A stretch of DNA of 44,351 nt, taken from positions 1 through 44,351 of IMG/VR virus record IMGVR_UViG_3300031576_000107; one strand, given 5' to 3'. Every line of letters begins with the position of its first letter. Positions within the stretch are counted from its first letter, which is position 1. The translations under genes were made by a program, and so were the position numbers. A model generated the notes under the pieces. It was not told the DNA's origin, did not search any database, and saw only the letters and a list, made by a program, of their open reading frames with translations. The stretch comes from a virus. Below are positions 22,101 to 30,545 of the stretch, in pieces.

Positions 22101-23144
22101 CTATCCACGCACGATACTTGGCGAGGATCTCTGTTTCAAAAACATACTGTCTCTTTGTAACAGTTTTCGTATAATTTCGGCCAGAGTTAAAACTCTCCCA
22201 CCTGAGCCCATTGGTTGGCTAGGAGTATAAACGCCAGGCATTCCTAAAGGGGGGGTCACAGGTGCAGCACGTCTTTGTATACTCGAGCCTCCACTGTAAA
22301 GTCCGCTTCCGGGGACTGGGGGTGTCATAGGTCCGGCCAACTCAGTAAGTGAAGGTGCCTGTGGCTGAGCCGTAGGTAATTGGGGGGCTGTAGGCATTGG
22401 TGTTGGTTGGCCCGTTGGAATTGGTTGAAGCGTTGGAGCTGGCGCGAAAGGTCGTGCATACTGGAAAGCCGGTTGAGGAACCCTTCCTGGGCCATAGGCA
22501 CCCCCCGGACTGAAGGACCCTGAAGGGACATTTCCCCCGCCCAACGCTCCTCCCCTTATCGGATTGTTAACCTGATAGCCCCCTCCCCAGTTCTGTTGTG
22601 GAGGGGTAGCTCCATAACCGGATATACGCTGGGGACCCTGCCCCCAACCGGGCGGGGGGCTGGTTAGGCTTCCACCGTATTCAAAGTGGGGGACTTCCCC
22701 ACCGTTAGACCGTTTAATCTCTGCGGGTAAGGGGCGCCGTGGCCCTTGAAGGCCCTTTAGGTTGGCCCGTATATCTTCAATATCAAAGCCCTCTTTCCCT
22801 ACAGCTTGTGCAGGTCGGCCCATTAAAACCTGCCCAAGGCCTTGAAGTATCTCTCTCCCTATCCCCAAACCGATTGCAGGGGGTTGCCCTATCCGCTCCG
22901 CCATAAGACGTGTAGCAAGCGAATGGATGGCCTTATCTATATTCTCTCCTGATATAGCTCTGGGGGCTTCAAATCCAGGAGCATATCCTAGTGCAGCTAA
23001 ATCCTGTAATCGTTCCTGTGGCTGGCCCGTAAGAAGTTGGACTAAACTAGGGATTTTCCCTCCACCAGCCAGTCGAGAAACTGGATGCGAATAGCCCAAG
23101 AGCTTTAGAATTGCCAGAACTAAAGGATCTCTTCCTTCTAACAT
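22101..23144 (-). CDS. Pro/Gly-rich virion-associated protein
   Basis: A 347-residue protein. Residues 1-140 are helical (LVLAILKLLGYSHP, LIDRL-like helices), followed by NGGEVPHFEYGG, the same GGEVP motif as in the next gene, and then a long low-complexity Pro/Gly/Gln region. The C-terminus returns to helix (LTLAEIIRKLLQRDSMF). The shared motif suggests it works in the same internal or tail complex. It overlaps the GNAT-like gene by 7 bases. Confidence 0.55.
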   Translation of the reverse strand: MLEGRDPLVLAILKLLGYSHPVSRLAGGGKIPSLVQLLTGQPQERLQDLAALGYAPGFEAPRAISGENIDKAIHSLATRLMAERIGQPPAIGLGIGREILQGLGQVLMGRPAQAVGKEGFDIEDIRANLKGLQGPRRPLPAEIKRSNGGEVPHFEYGGSLTSPPPGWGQGPQRISGYGATPPQQNWGGGYQVNNPIRGGALGGGNVPSGSFSPGGAYGPGRVPQPAFQYARPFAPAPTLQPIPTGQPTPMPTAPQLPTAQPQAPSLTELAGPMTPPVPGSGLYSGGSSIQRRAAPVTPPLGMPGVYTPSQPMGSGGRVLTLAEIIRKLLQRDSMFLKQRSSPSIVRG

Positions 23145-23596
23145 AGCTCGACTCTTAGGAGACCCATCACATACATATCTGTAAAGTCTCCGTTAAATTT
23201 CACTGCCTTCCGCAAGCGACCTTCCTGCTTGAACCCTAACTTTTTCAGTGCCCGATGGACCCGAAAGATCGGCACGGGTATCAGACTGTAGAGCCTAATT
23301 AGCTCGTACTCATCCATGATTCCGCCAATATGCCTTCGGGCCGCCTGGATGTCCTGAAGCGCACTTTCCCCATGAGGATTCAACGCATGAAACCCTGCGT
23401 ATTCCCCTGGATGGACATCCCTAAGATAGATATAACTACCGGGGACTGTCCCGTAGAACCAAGCTGACTCTGGGTCCTGAAGGATGCTATAGAGATAGCT
23501 CATACTCCGCTCGGAGTCTGGGAGGCGCGGAAGCGCCCGTCGCCAGCCCCCAAGAATCTCAGCTAGCTCCCCTTCAGTCAGCTCAGCTCTAAGCAT
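23138..23596 (-). CDS. GNAT-fold acetyltransferase-like protein
   Basis: A 152-residue protein whose C-terminus, ALKKLGFKQEGRLRKAVKFN then GDFTDMYVMGLLR, follows the typical GNAT ending (GFxxEGxxR...D...LL). The middle RRHIGGIMDEYELIRLYSLI would be the beta strand and acetyl-CoA-binding region, though the classical QxxGxG/A loop is not clear, so it may bind CoA poorly or not at all. ATG 23596 lies inside the end of the preceding gene. Its position among structural genes suggests a modification of, or scaffold for, virion proteins. Confidence 0.6.
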   Translation of the reverse strand: MLRAELTEGELAEILGGWRRALPRLPDSERSMSYLYSILQDPESAWFYGTVPGSYIYLRDVHPGEYAGFHALNPHGESALQDIQAARRHIGGIMDEYELIRLYSLIPVPIFRVHRALKKLGFKQEGRLRKAVKFNGDFTDMYVMGLLRVELC

Positions 23597-24212
23597 CAAC
23601 TTCGGCCCAGTAAACACTGATGCCTGCCGAAATAGCTGTAGTCAGAACAAAGGTATTGATGCTGCTTCCGGGCCCAAGCTCTAGGAGTCCTTTAATTTCA
23701 TCCCGAATGAACGCCGAATTGAGTGTCCCTGTAGCTACCGGCCCACCTGGAACCCATCGCACCGCAACTGGCACATTGGGTAGGGTCGCTGCACTATCAG
23801 CAAGCCCCGCTCCTGCTGCGGCACCAATCCTCAGTTTTGCGTTCCGAACGATCAGTGGCGTAGTATGGGTAACTCCCGTTGCTGTGGGCTCATTGAATTG
23901 TGCAGCCCAACCGATGGTTGCAATTCCAGCGGGTGCAGTAGTTAATGCGAAGACTGCATCCAATAGGACTAGGTTCTTCCCACTAGTGATTGGGTTTGTC
24001 AAGATGAACCCAGTTGCAGTCACACTGAGCGTAGTAGTCAGGGCGACGCCTGCCTGTGTAGAGGCAAAGAAGACCAACCCCCGGTCCACAAGCTCGGAAT
24101 AATCTCCGTAGCCGTCGGGCCGGATAATGAGCCCGCCGTCTTTCCCTAATCTGAGAGCATTACTGGCTCCATCCTGTAGAGCCTGTACTCCTACTTTTCC
24201 TTCGAGTAACAT
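23589..24212 (-). CDS. virion structural protein, beta-rich
   Basis: A 207-residue protein starting MLLEGKVGVQALQDGASNAL and RLGKDGGLIIRPDGYGDYSE, then a beta-sandwich-like body (LTTTLSVTATGFILTNPITS, KNLVLLDAVFALTTAPAG). Proteins of this shape are common in phage head/tail operons, probably surface or fibre-associated, but I cannot name the family. AGAGGTAA precedes the start. No signal peptide. Confidence 0.6.
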   Translation of the reverse strand: MLLEGKVGVQALQDGASNALRLGKDGGLIIRPDGYGDYSELVDRGLVFFASTQAGVALTTTLSVTATGFILTNPITSGKNLVLLDAVFALTTAPAGIATIGWAAQFNEPTATGVTHTTPLIVRNAKLRIGAAAGAGLADSAATLPNVPVAVRWVPGGPVATGTLNSAFIRDEIKGLLELGPGSSINTFVLTTAISAGISVYWAEVDA

Positions 24213-24503
24213 TTACCTCTCCCTTAAAGCTTCCTCGACCGAAACCTCTTCGCCTGTCAAAAGGCTAAGCTGGAGTCGGATTCGTTTGAGTTCTGTTAGG
24301 ATATCCTCTTGTACTTGAAGTTGCTGTGTCCTTGGGACTGTGCCTTGACTAGCGTCCTCTTCTAAAAAAACTTTTAATGCACCATCTCTGCCTTCAATCG
24401 CACGCTCTTTTCCAGCATCCGAAGAGAAGGAGTCCTCCTTGACAATGAAAATCTGCCGAAGGCGCCCAAAGATTTCCTTTAGCGCAAGGGGCTGCTTAAG
24501 CAT
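24213..24503 (-). CDS. hypothetical structural-operon protein, 96 aa
   Basis: Starts at ATG 24503 after GGGGGAAG, inside the last codons of the tail protein gene. The product has a short basic N-terminus (MLKQPLALKEIFGRLRQIF), a charged middle, and a helical C-terminus (DILTELKRIRLQLSLLTGEE) that could be a coiled coil. Perhaps a tail-tip trimer or chaperone; function unknown. Confidence 0.6.
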   Translation of the reverse strand: MLKQPLALKEIFGRLRQIFIVKEDSFSSDAGKERAIEGRDGALKVFLEEDASQGTVPRTQQLQVQEDILTELKRIRLQLSLLTGEEVSVEEALRER

Positions 24504-26661
24504 CTTCCCCCGCCGTTTCTGTACCAATCCACATTTCTGCAATCTCGAAAGCTGAAGTTCGTAGAGCTGGAACGACCTCAACTTTGAAGCGGATTCTGCG
24601 TCCTTGTATTGGGAGGATGTCTAGGACTCGATACGAAAGGGGTTCTGTTGTGCTTCCCTTTAAAGTATATGGCTGTCCGGTATTGTATGTCACTCCACCA
24701 TCCTTAGAGGCTGAGATAGTTGCTGCAACATCTGCTGCTGCTGTATATAAGAGATGGAGCCTATATCCAATAGCTTGCTCCTGTGCTGTTCCAGACAAGC
24801 GGTAGTCACCCGTCTCCCAAGTGACTGTCTCTTTTACATCAGCACCAAGGCCTGGAGTGATCGCATCTGTGATAAGTGTTGAGTCTGGCTTGTAGGCAAG
24901 GTTATCGGAAGCCTTGCCTAAGATCATTTTGTTTTCTCCTCCATGGAATGTGCCAGCAACTGTAGCCAAAGTCCACCGTCCGGCAGTTGAGTATTGGTGT
25001 GCTAAAGCTGCACTGGTCCATTCATAGGTGCGCATGTCAAGAATCCATGCACGCTTCGGATAGGTATCAGTACCCTCGACTACGAAAAGCCAGTAGTTAC
25101 CCGTATCTGGGTCCACTTCGGCAAAGGCGTGAGCCAAGCGATTAAAAGTGGTCGTAGCAGAATCATTCAGAAATTTGAAAATACCTTGCCCAACATCCAC
25201 GGTAGTGGATCCATCACAGCGGAATACGCTTAACCCATTAAGGGAATTTCGACCAAGGAAAAGCTGAATGGGAAGTCCCTCTTTGGTCAGGGTATTCTTA
25301 ACCGTTTTCAACGCCATACAGCGAGTCTCGAAGTCAATGACATCCGGAACAAAAGGAATATCATCATCCCCTGTTCTTCGGATGGTCCAAACGCCTTGCT
25401 CCTTATAGGCCATACAGAGATCATCAGAGAAGGTAGCAAGCTTGACTATTCCTCCAGGCGTTGCTAAGAGGTCAAAGAATCCTGATCCCACTCCTGTGTA
25501 GTCCTCCCCATTCCCTTTGACGCTATAGATAACCCGTTCGGGAATTGTTTTACTGTCTGCGCTTGTAGCCCAACCTACCAGGATGCGCCCGGCAAGGGTC
25601 GCAACAGTCCGACCGGTAGGTTTCCCAGAAAGCTGATAAAAGTTGCCTGCGCTGTTCGGGAAGATGTAAGTCTGATTCTCCCCATTTACGGCAAAAATCT
25701 GCCCGTAAAGGATTGCGCCGTCCATTGGACGCGCTGTGGGTAGGGCAGATGCTCCTATCCGATCTATATAGCTTGGGGTTGCATCATTGTATTCCAGCAA
25801 AGCTCGATCTGAGACAATGACTTTAGACACTCCCAATAGTCCTGTAGTCGCGAGCTGCTCACTCTGAACGCCTGTGATAACGACGTTCATCCAGTCGATT
25901 TCAAAAAACTGAGTACTGCTACCTAGCCCACTTGTGAGTGCGATGAACAACTCATTATCATTTAGGTCGGCTGCAACAAGAACGCCACCTGCTCTATTTG
26001 TAGTCTTAGTAACGGAAAAATCTAGCGAAGCCGTACCTGATATAACAAAGGCTCCTTCTCCTACAGTTGAGGTAAGCTCTGGAGGGAAAACATCAGGTTG
26101 ACCTACTCCTATTCCAACTCGAAAATTAATTGGCCCCCCTCCAGTAAGTTGTACCCTCCCATGGATCGTAAAAGAATCAATGGTATCAAAAGCAGCCGCG
26201 ACATCTGTTAGATTAAAGTATGCCTGGGCAGTAGTACTGCCTCCCCTACCCGGTACAGTACCAACAACAATACCACTTAAAGCCGCTCGGGACTTTGTAA
26301 CATACCCGTCTGGCGGATTATCGTCTAAGGCCTCCCAATTTGTTGCCGCCCCGGTAGGAGTAAAGCCATTATCCGGTTGGGCTCCGACTCCAATAGGGAA
26401 AAGCGTTTGGGAAACAGTGAGTATTTTTCCCCCTGAAGTAGTTGTGCTACGCGGGTTGGGCACTTCCATGATAAGGGAAGGTTCTCCCGCTGCAACTGCA
26501 GAGGGGATAGTTCCTCCCAGTTTTGCTAATCCTGGCCGAGAACGCCAGGCTCCCCCCTTCGTGAAGATAAGATTCTCCAGCTTTGACCACTTCCGCAGAT
26601 AAGGCGGACGGTCGGTATGGAGCCCCTCACTCCCAACAGGGGAGAGGTCGAGGAATGCCAT
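24496..26661 (-). CDS. tail nozzle-like protein (T7 gp12-type position)
   Basis: A 721-residue beta-rich protein starting MAFLDLSPVGSEGLHTDRPP, followed by LENLIFTKGGAWRSRPGLAK, an opening characteristic of podovirus tail tubular/nozzle proteins. Size, beta-propeller-like repeats and position immediately after a connector-like gene agree with a T7 gp12-type or P22 gp10-type tail component. An in-frame start at 26721 adds a hydrophobic signal-like stretch, but it overlaps the connector gene by 59 bases, so I prefer ATG 26661. The ribosome binding site is weak at this start. Confidence 0.65.
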   Translation of the reverse strand: MAFLDLSPVGSEGLHTDRPPYLRKWSKLENLIFTKGGAWRSRPGLAKLGGTIPSAVAAGEPSLIMEVPNPRSTTTSGGKILTVSQTLFPIGVGAQPDNGFTPTGAATNWEALDDNPPDGYVTKSRAALSGIVVGTVPGRGGSTTAQAYFNLTDVAAAFDTIDSFTIHGRVQLTGGGPINFRVGIGVGQPDVFPPELTSTVGEGAFVISGTASLDFSVTKTTNRAGGVLVAADLNDNELFIALTSGLGSSTQFFEIDWMNVVITGVQSEQLATTGLLGVSKVIVSDRALLEYNDATPSYIDRIGASALPTARPMDGAILYGQIFAVNGENQTYIFPNSAGNFYQLSGKPTGRTVATLAGRILVGWATSADSKTIPERVIYSVKGNGEDYTGVGSGFFDLLATPGGIVKLATFSDDLCMAYKEQGVWTIRRTGDDDIPFVPDVIDFETRCMALKTVKNTLTKEGLPIQLFLGRNSLNGLSVFRCDGSTTVDVGQGIFKFLNDSATTTFNRLAHAFAEVDPDTGNYWLFVVEGTDTYPKRAWILDMRTYEWTSAALAHQYSTAGRWTLATVAGTFHGGENKMILGKASDNLAYKPDSTLITDAITPGLGADVKETVTWETGDYRLSGTAQEQAIGYRLHLLYTAAADVAATISASKDGGVTYNTGQPYTLKGSTTEPLSYRVLDILPIQGRRIRFKVEVVPALRTSAFEIAEMWIGTETAGEDA

Positions 26662-26662
26662 A

Positions 26663-27319
26663 TTATTCGTCGTACCGATTAGCAGGGAAAATAATCCCAG
26701 CAGAAGGAGCTTCATCTTCAATCATCCTTGGCGTTTGGCGCTTTCCCATTGCCAGATCATAAGACTGGTACTTTCCAGTTGCATAATCAAACTTGTTCAG
26801 ATCCGACCAGAGCATCGCGCATGCAAGATCCTCAGCCGGCCGGACCCATTCATCATTGAGGGGGAAATCCACTCCACCCGAGCCACGTGTCATAGTCGCC
26901 GGGCGCTTCAGATAGGTAACTCGAATGACATCTGTTCCCGGAATCGCATCGTAGAGGAGTAAGCTATTTGCTCGCCGGGCCCACTTAGATGGAGTCCCAG
27001 TAACCCCCGTTTGGTCCCGGCCCTCAAAATCATAAATGGTCCCTTCGTGGAGGGGAAAGTTATTAGTATTATTCCGTACAACTAAAATCGCATAGACATC
27101 CTCAACCGCCAAATCACTACTAGTCACGTTAAAGGTGTAGGCAAACTTCAGATTAGTAAGAGTAGTGGCTCCAGTAACGGCGGTCATTTCATGGGGTCGT
27201 TTCTCCCAAGTAATCTGAAGCACAGCTTGGTTAAGTGCTGCATCGATATGTGTATCGATGGCCTCTTTGTTCCCTAGCTTAAATTTTACACGTTCGGCCA
27301 TATCAACTAAGGTAGCCAT
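26663..27319 (-). CDS. head-to-tail connector/adaptor protein
   Basis: A 218-residue protein with MATLVDMAERVKFKLGNKEA and IDTHIDAALNQAVLQITWEK, helices typical of gp4/gp11-like connector proteins, then FNVTSSDLAVEDVYAILVVR and EDLACAMLWSDLNKFDYATG near the end. Order (capsid, decoration, connector, nozzle) supports the adaptor role that joins portal to tail. It overlaps the LamG-like gene by 13 bases. No diagnostic motif beyond helical layout. Confidence 0.65.
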   Translation of the reverse strand: MATLVDMAERVKFKLGNKEAIDTHIDAALNQAVLQITWEKRPHEMTAVTGATTLTNLKFAYTFNVTSSDLAVEDVYAILVVRNNTNNFPLHEGTIYDFEGRDQTGVTGTPSKWARRANSLLLYDAIPGTDVIRVTYLKRPATMTRGSGGVDFPLNDEWVRPAEDLACAMLWSDLNKFDYATGKYQSYDLAMGKRQTPRMIEDEAPSAGIIFPANRYDE

Positions 27320-28317
27320 GGCGGAGGAAACTCCCTGTCCTCTTCGGGCGTTGGGCGTAGAAGACTACGCCAGTAGGTTTGATGCTCAGGCCAGTTCCGG
27401 CTCGGCGCATCCATCTCATCGCGACCTACGAAGGCCCCATTATCAGGCTCCCGGACAGCCTCAGATTTTGGATAGCTAAAGCCCCCTCGAGCAGAGTCGA
27501 ACCACCTCATTCCGGGCGAGCCTTGACCAGCAATAGCAGACTGTCGATAGACGGCCGGATAAACATATTGTGCAGATGTCTTTACAGCATCAACTGCTGC
27601 AACCTTGACAAAGGTCCCTGATGCTACCCAACCCTGTCCGCCATCCCCTCGATTGAGGCGTACATACTCATTGAAATGGACAGCGGGTGCCCCATTGAGG
27701 CTAATAAATCGGCTATAGCCTACCGGTTTCACGCCCGTCACAGGACCAGGATTCGGATAATCATTATCCCGCCCATCGCTAGAAACGAACATTTCCAAAT
27801 TATCCGCAACGGACAGGTCTATATAGACTCCAGGCCAGAAAGCGAAGTCCTCCAGGGATCCCTTAAAGTACAGGGTATCGTTTGCCCGAGCCCCTAACGC
27901 GCATGTTGTAGTCAAGGTATAGCCGATAGCCGTATCAGTTCGAGTAACCACTGAAACCGCTGCTGCGCGGTTAACGTACAAAAACTGTTTAGTGTTCGCA
28001 AGGGCCAAATCCCATGAAGCCACAACCTCTAACCAACCGCTTGCCGCTGTATAAGCAGACGTAGATAGCAAATCCAATACAAGCGCTCCGCCTGCGGCGC
28101 TCCCCACAACTCTTAGTTTTCCATCTGCCCCATTATGCGTAAAGGCAAATAAGGCTCCACTACCGGTCTCATCCAACCGAAAGATGGTCTCAGTTGTGGT
28201 ACCGCTTATAGTGGTAGGCTTAATCCAAGCTGAGAGCGTTCCCTTCTTAGAATCGCCTGCACCTATTAGAAGGCCAGTCCGCTGGATTTTTAAGCTATTC
28301 GCGAAGCTAACGGACAC
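27307..28317 (-). CDS. LamG/concanavalin-like virion protein
   Basis: A 336-residue protein whose first 170 residues follow the LamG-like jelly roll: GTLSAWIKPTTISGTTTETI, LFAFTHNGADGKLRV, WLEVVASWDLALANTKQFLY and LYFKGSLEDFAFWPGVY. This fold binds carbohydrates or acts as a decoration domain. The C-terminus (VKPVGYSRFISLNGAPAVHF...) is a separate domain ending in a Pro/Glu tail. The start is GTG 28317, sharing a base with the preceding stop (TAGTG), with GAGG upstream. It may sit on the capsid or fibre and contact host glycans. Confidence 0.7.
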   Translation of the reverse strand: MSVSFANSLKIQRTGLLIGAGDSKKGTLSAWIKPTTISGTTTETIFRLDETGSGALFAFTHNGADGKLRVVGSAAGGALVLDLLSTSAYTAASGWLEVVASWDLALANTKQFLYVNRAAAVSVVTRTDTAIGYTLTTTCALGARANDTLYFKGSLEDFAFWPGVYIDLSVADNLEMFVSSDGRDNDYPNPGPVTGVKPVGYSRFISLNGAPAVHFNEYVRLNRGDGGQGWVASGTFVKVAAVDAVKTSAQYVYPAVYRQSAIAGQGSPGMRWFDSARGGFSYPKSEAVREPDNGAFVGRDEMDAPSRNWPEHQTYWRSLLRPTPEEDREFPPPWLP

Positions 28318-28640
28318 TAGCAACCCTCTTCAGCATCTCCGTGGTGCACATAAATTTTTGCCGAGGTCGGCAAATCCACGATGAAGATACTCGTATTACC
28401 CATAACCTCAGCAGACTCGCTGGATGTCGGATCGAGTAACGCACCCTGAACGATAAGCCGCCCCGTTGCACTCGTGTCTCGCACTTCCCAAGAGCCTGAA
28501 GTCCCGGCAGTCACGCAGCGGATTCGGCGAATGTAGGGATTGATGTTGTCGAACACCCGCGCTGCGGCAGTAGACTCTAGACCCTCCCCCTGATTCTCCG
28601 CATCGAAGATCCAAGGATTGCCTGTAACATCTTTAGCCAT
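28317..28640 (-). CDS. small virion-associated beta protein
   Basis: A 107-residue protein MAKDVTGNPWIFDAENQGEG, then NINPYIRRIRCVTAGTSGSW and SIFIVDLPTSAKIYVHHGDA. Short beta strands suggest a compact beta barrel, probably a decoration or fibre-attachment protein. AAAGG lies upstream. Function inferred only from location in the structural operon. Confidence 0.6.
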   Translation of the reverse strand: MAKDVTGNPWIFDAENQGEGLESTAAARVFDNINPYIRRIRCVTAGTSGSWEVRDTSATGRLIVQGALLDPTSSESAEVMGNTSIFIVDLPTSAKIYVHHGDAEEGC

Positions 28641-28661
28641 AACAGTTTATACCTTTCAGAG

Positions 28662-28683
28662 TGGGGGTACAGGTTAGTACCCC
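28662..28683 (-). terminator. hairpin behind the first paralogous structural gene
   Basis: GGGGGTAC (28662-28669) and GTACCCCC (28676-28683) form a perfect 8-bp stem with a 6-base loop, strengthened by AGAG/CTCT flanks. It lies just downstream of the 28697-29590 gene on the transcribed strand. A T run is absent, so it may pause transcription or protect the 3' end rather than terminate fully. Confidence 0.45.
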
Positions 28684-28696
28684 CTCTCTATCTTTA

Positions 28697-29590
28697 CTAG
28701 TTGGTAATATCACCCAGCGAAGCCAGTCCACGCTGATCCCATGGGCCCTGTTCCCATTCCTGGATCGCCACCGAGCCCCCGTCCACGCCATCATTCTGCA
28801 TTTTGAGGAAAGGCATTAGTAGGTCTCCAGAATCAAACTTGAACCCAATAACATCCACAGCCATAGCCACGTTGTTGATAATCGCTCGGGCCACGCCCGA
28901 CGTATCCACCCTAACTTCTAGAGTGACTGTACCCGCATCTGCTACTGTCTCTGTACTAACGGAAACGGTTTCCGTTCCAGTGTTCAACCTATTTCGGATT
29001 TCCGCCGTTCCATTGTTAATGTTCAGAACGAAGTAGTCCGTATAGGAAGTAAGCGCATCCACAGGAACTTCGGTCTTTCTGAAGCCTACGCAAACGAAAT
29101 CATGCGCGGAGACATCCTGAATGGCCAGTTTCACTCGTACAAAGCAGTTGTCTGTACGAGACGTGTAAACGTCCCCACCCGCAGCAACAAGCCGAGTGGG
29201 AGCCTGAATCGTTCCGTCAGTAGGAATACCAGTAGCCGAGGGAGTAATAGCCTCAACTAGAGTTGGTGCAAACTCGAACCCATCATTGTCTACAGCATCA
29301 ACGAAGATTACCAGCCCCAACGGGGTGCTACGTGCTTGCGGGGCTGTTGCGGCATAAGCTCCAGCTACAAAATACTGGAAATTCTGCCCATCGATGGTGA
29401 CTGTATTGACATCTCCAGTTGCCACGCCGGGAGTCGCGGAACCAACACCGATAACAGTACCGACCGCTGTGTAGTACAGGTTGGAAATCGCCTGTCCGCG
29501 CATCCGACTGAAGATGTAGGCATCCTCATTATAGTTTCGGTAGCTGGCTCCAAGGTTGGCTTTTACAGCCGTAAAACTCGTAATAGCCAT
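28697..29590 (-). CDS. virion structural protein, paralogue A
   Basis: A 297-residue beta-rich protein, paralogous to the gene next to it (29649-30533). Both have KANLGASYR near the start, LxVxxDAVDNDGxEFAPxLxEAIT in the middle, and GPWDQRGLA at the end. Repeated strands such as TVTLEVRVDTSGVARAIINN suggest jelly-roll domains. It is probably a head-decoration or fibre protein. AAGGATAAAA precedes the start. It lies after a terminator-like hairpin, so it may be made in smaller amounts than its sibling. Confidence 0.65.
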   Translation of the reverse strand: MAITSFTAVKANLGASYRNYNEDAYIFSRMRGQAISNLYYTAVGTVIGVGSATPGVATGDVNTVTIDGQNFQYFVAGAYAATAPQARSTPLGLVIFVDAVDNDGFEFAPTLVEAITPSATGIPTDGTIQAPTRLVAAGGDVYTSRTDNCFVRVKLAIQDVSAHDFVCVGFRKTEVPVDALTSYTDYFVLNINNGTAEIRNRLNTGTETVSVSTETVADAGTVTLEVRVDTSGVARAIINNVAMAVDVIGFKFDSGDLLMPFLKMQNDGVDGGSVAIQEWEQGPWDQRGLASLGDITN

Positions 29591-29601
29591 GTTTTATCCT
29601 T

Positions 29602-29628
29602 AAAAGAAAGGGGGCGCTGTCGCCCCCT
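29602..29628 (-). terminator. rho-independent terminator between the paralogous genes
   Basis: On the transcribed minus strand AGGGGGCG-ACAG-CGCCCCCT (29628-29609) forms a perfect 8-bp GC-rich stem with a tetraloop, followed by TTCTTTT (29608-29602). This is a textbook intrinsic terminator just behind the capsid and first paralogue genes. Readthrough is required to express genes further downstream unless another promoter exists. Confidence 0.8.
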
Positions 29629-29648
29629 CCCCTGTTTAGTTGTTCAAC

Positions 29649-30533
29649 CTAGTTAACAACGTCCAGTATGCCAGCTAGGCCACGCTGATCCCACGGTCCA
29701 GATTCCCATTCGACAATGTGAACAGCTCCTCCGTCTACAGTGCTGTTCTGCACATAGAGGGTAGGGATTAGCAGGTCGTCCAAGTCGAACGTGTAAGCTG
29801 CTGAGGAAGTAGCCAGGGCCGCGTCATTCACGAATCCCCGAGCCACCCCTCCAGTATTTACACGCACTTCAAGAGTAACCGTTCCTGCATCCGCCACTGT
29901 TTCTGTGCTCGCAACCACAGCTTCGGTCCCGGAGTTCAGGCGGGTCCGCGACTCCGCAGTCCCCACGTTAACGTTCACAACGTAATAGTCTGTGAACGTA
30001 CCAATACCAGTAGCCTGAGTCTTCTCCGACCTGCGGAAACCCACAGCTACAGTATCCTGTGCCGAGACATCCTGAAGGATTAGCTTCACACGGACAAAAC
30101 AGTCATCTGTCCGAGCCTTAAATGTGTCGATGGCCCGAGCAGGTGCCTGGTATGTCAAGTCAGTTGCTAGTCCAGTTGCAGCAAAGGTAATGGCTTCGCC
30201 CAACGATGGAGCGAACTCATAGCCGTCATTATCCACTGCGTCAAGCTGAACGGAGAGCCCCTGCGGTGTCATTCGGACCTGCGGGGCTGTCCCCGCAAAA
30301 GCACCAAGAACACCAAGATGCCAGTTACGGTTACCTACTCGAATGTCATTGATATCCAAGCTAGCAACACCTGGCACCAAGATTCCGCCATCGATGTTGC
30401 CAGTTGAACCAACGACCCACAACCGGCCCACAACAGGCCCACTGAACTGACTAAAGACATACTTCGAGTGATTGAGCGCTCGATAGGAGGCACCGAGGTT
30501 GGCTTTTATTGTACCAAAATTAGATACGCCCAT
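29649..30533 (-). CDS. virion structural protein, paralogue B
   Basis: A 294-residue sibling of the 28697-29590 product, sharing KANLGASYR, DAVDNDGYEFAPSLGEAIT, TETVADAGTVTLEVRV and the ending ESGPWDQRGLAG. It follows the major capsid gene with a GAGGGGGAG ribosome binding site, so it is probably abundant. Decoration, head-fibre or minor capsid roles are all possible. The pair most likely arose by tandem duplication and has diverged mainly in the first 100 residues. Confidence 0.65.
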   Translation of the reverse strand: MGVSNFGTIKANLGASYRALNHSKYVFSQFSGPVVGRLWVVGSTGNIDGGILVPGVASLDINDIRVGNRNWHLGVLGAFAGTAPQVRMTPQGLSVQLDAVDNDGYEFAPSLGEAITFAATGLATDLTYQAPARAIDTFKARTDDCFVRVKLILQDVSAQDTVAVGFRRSEKTQATGIGTFTDYYVVNVNVGTAESRTRLNSGTEAVVASTETVADAGTVTLEVRVNTGGVARGFVNDAALATSSAAYTFDLDDLLIPTLYVQNSTVDGGAVHIVEWESGPWDQRGLAGILDVVN

Positions 30534-30545
30534 CTCGCTCCCCCT

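Noticed and set aside
26662-26721. Signal-peptide-like extension of the tail nozzle protein
   Set aside because: Overlaps the connector gene by 59 bases; the family-like start MAFLDLSPVGSEG is at 26661.
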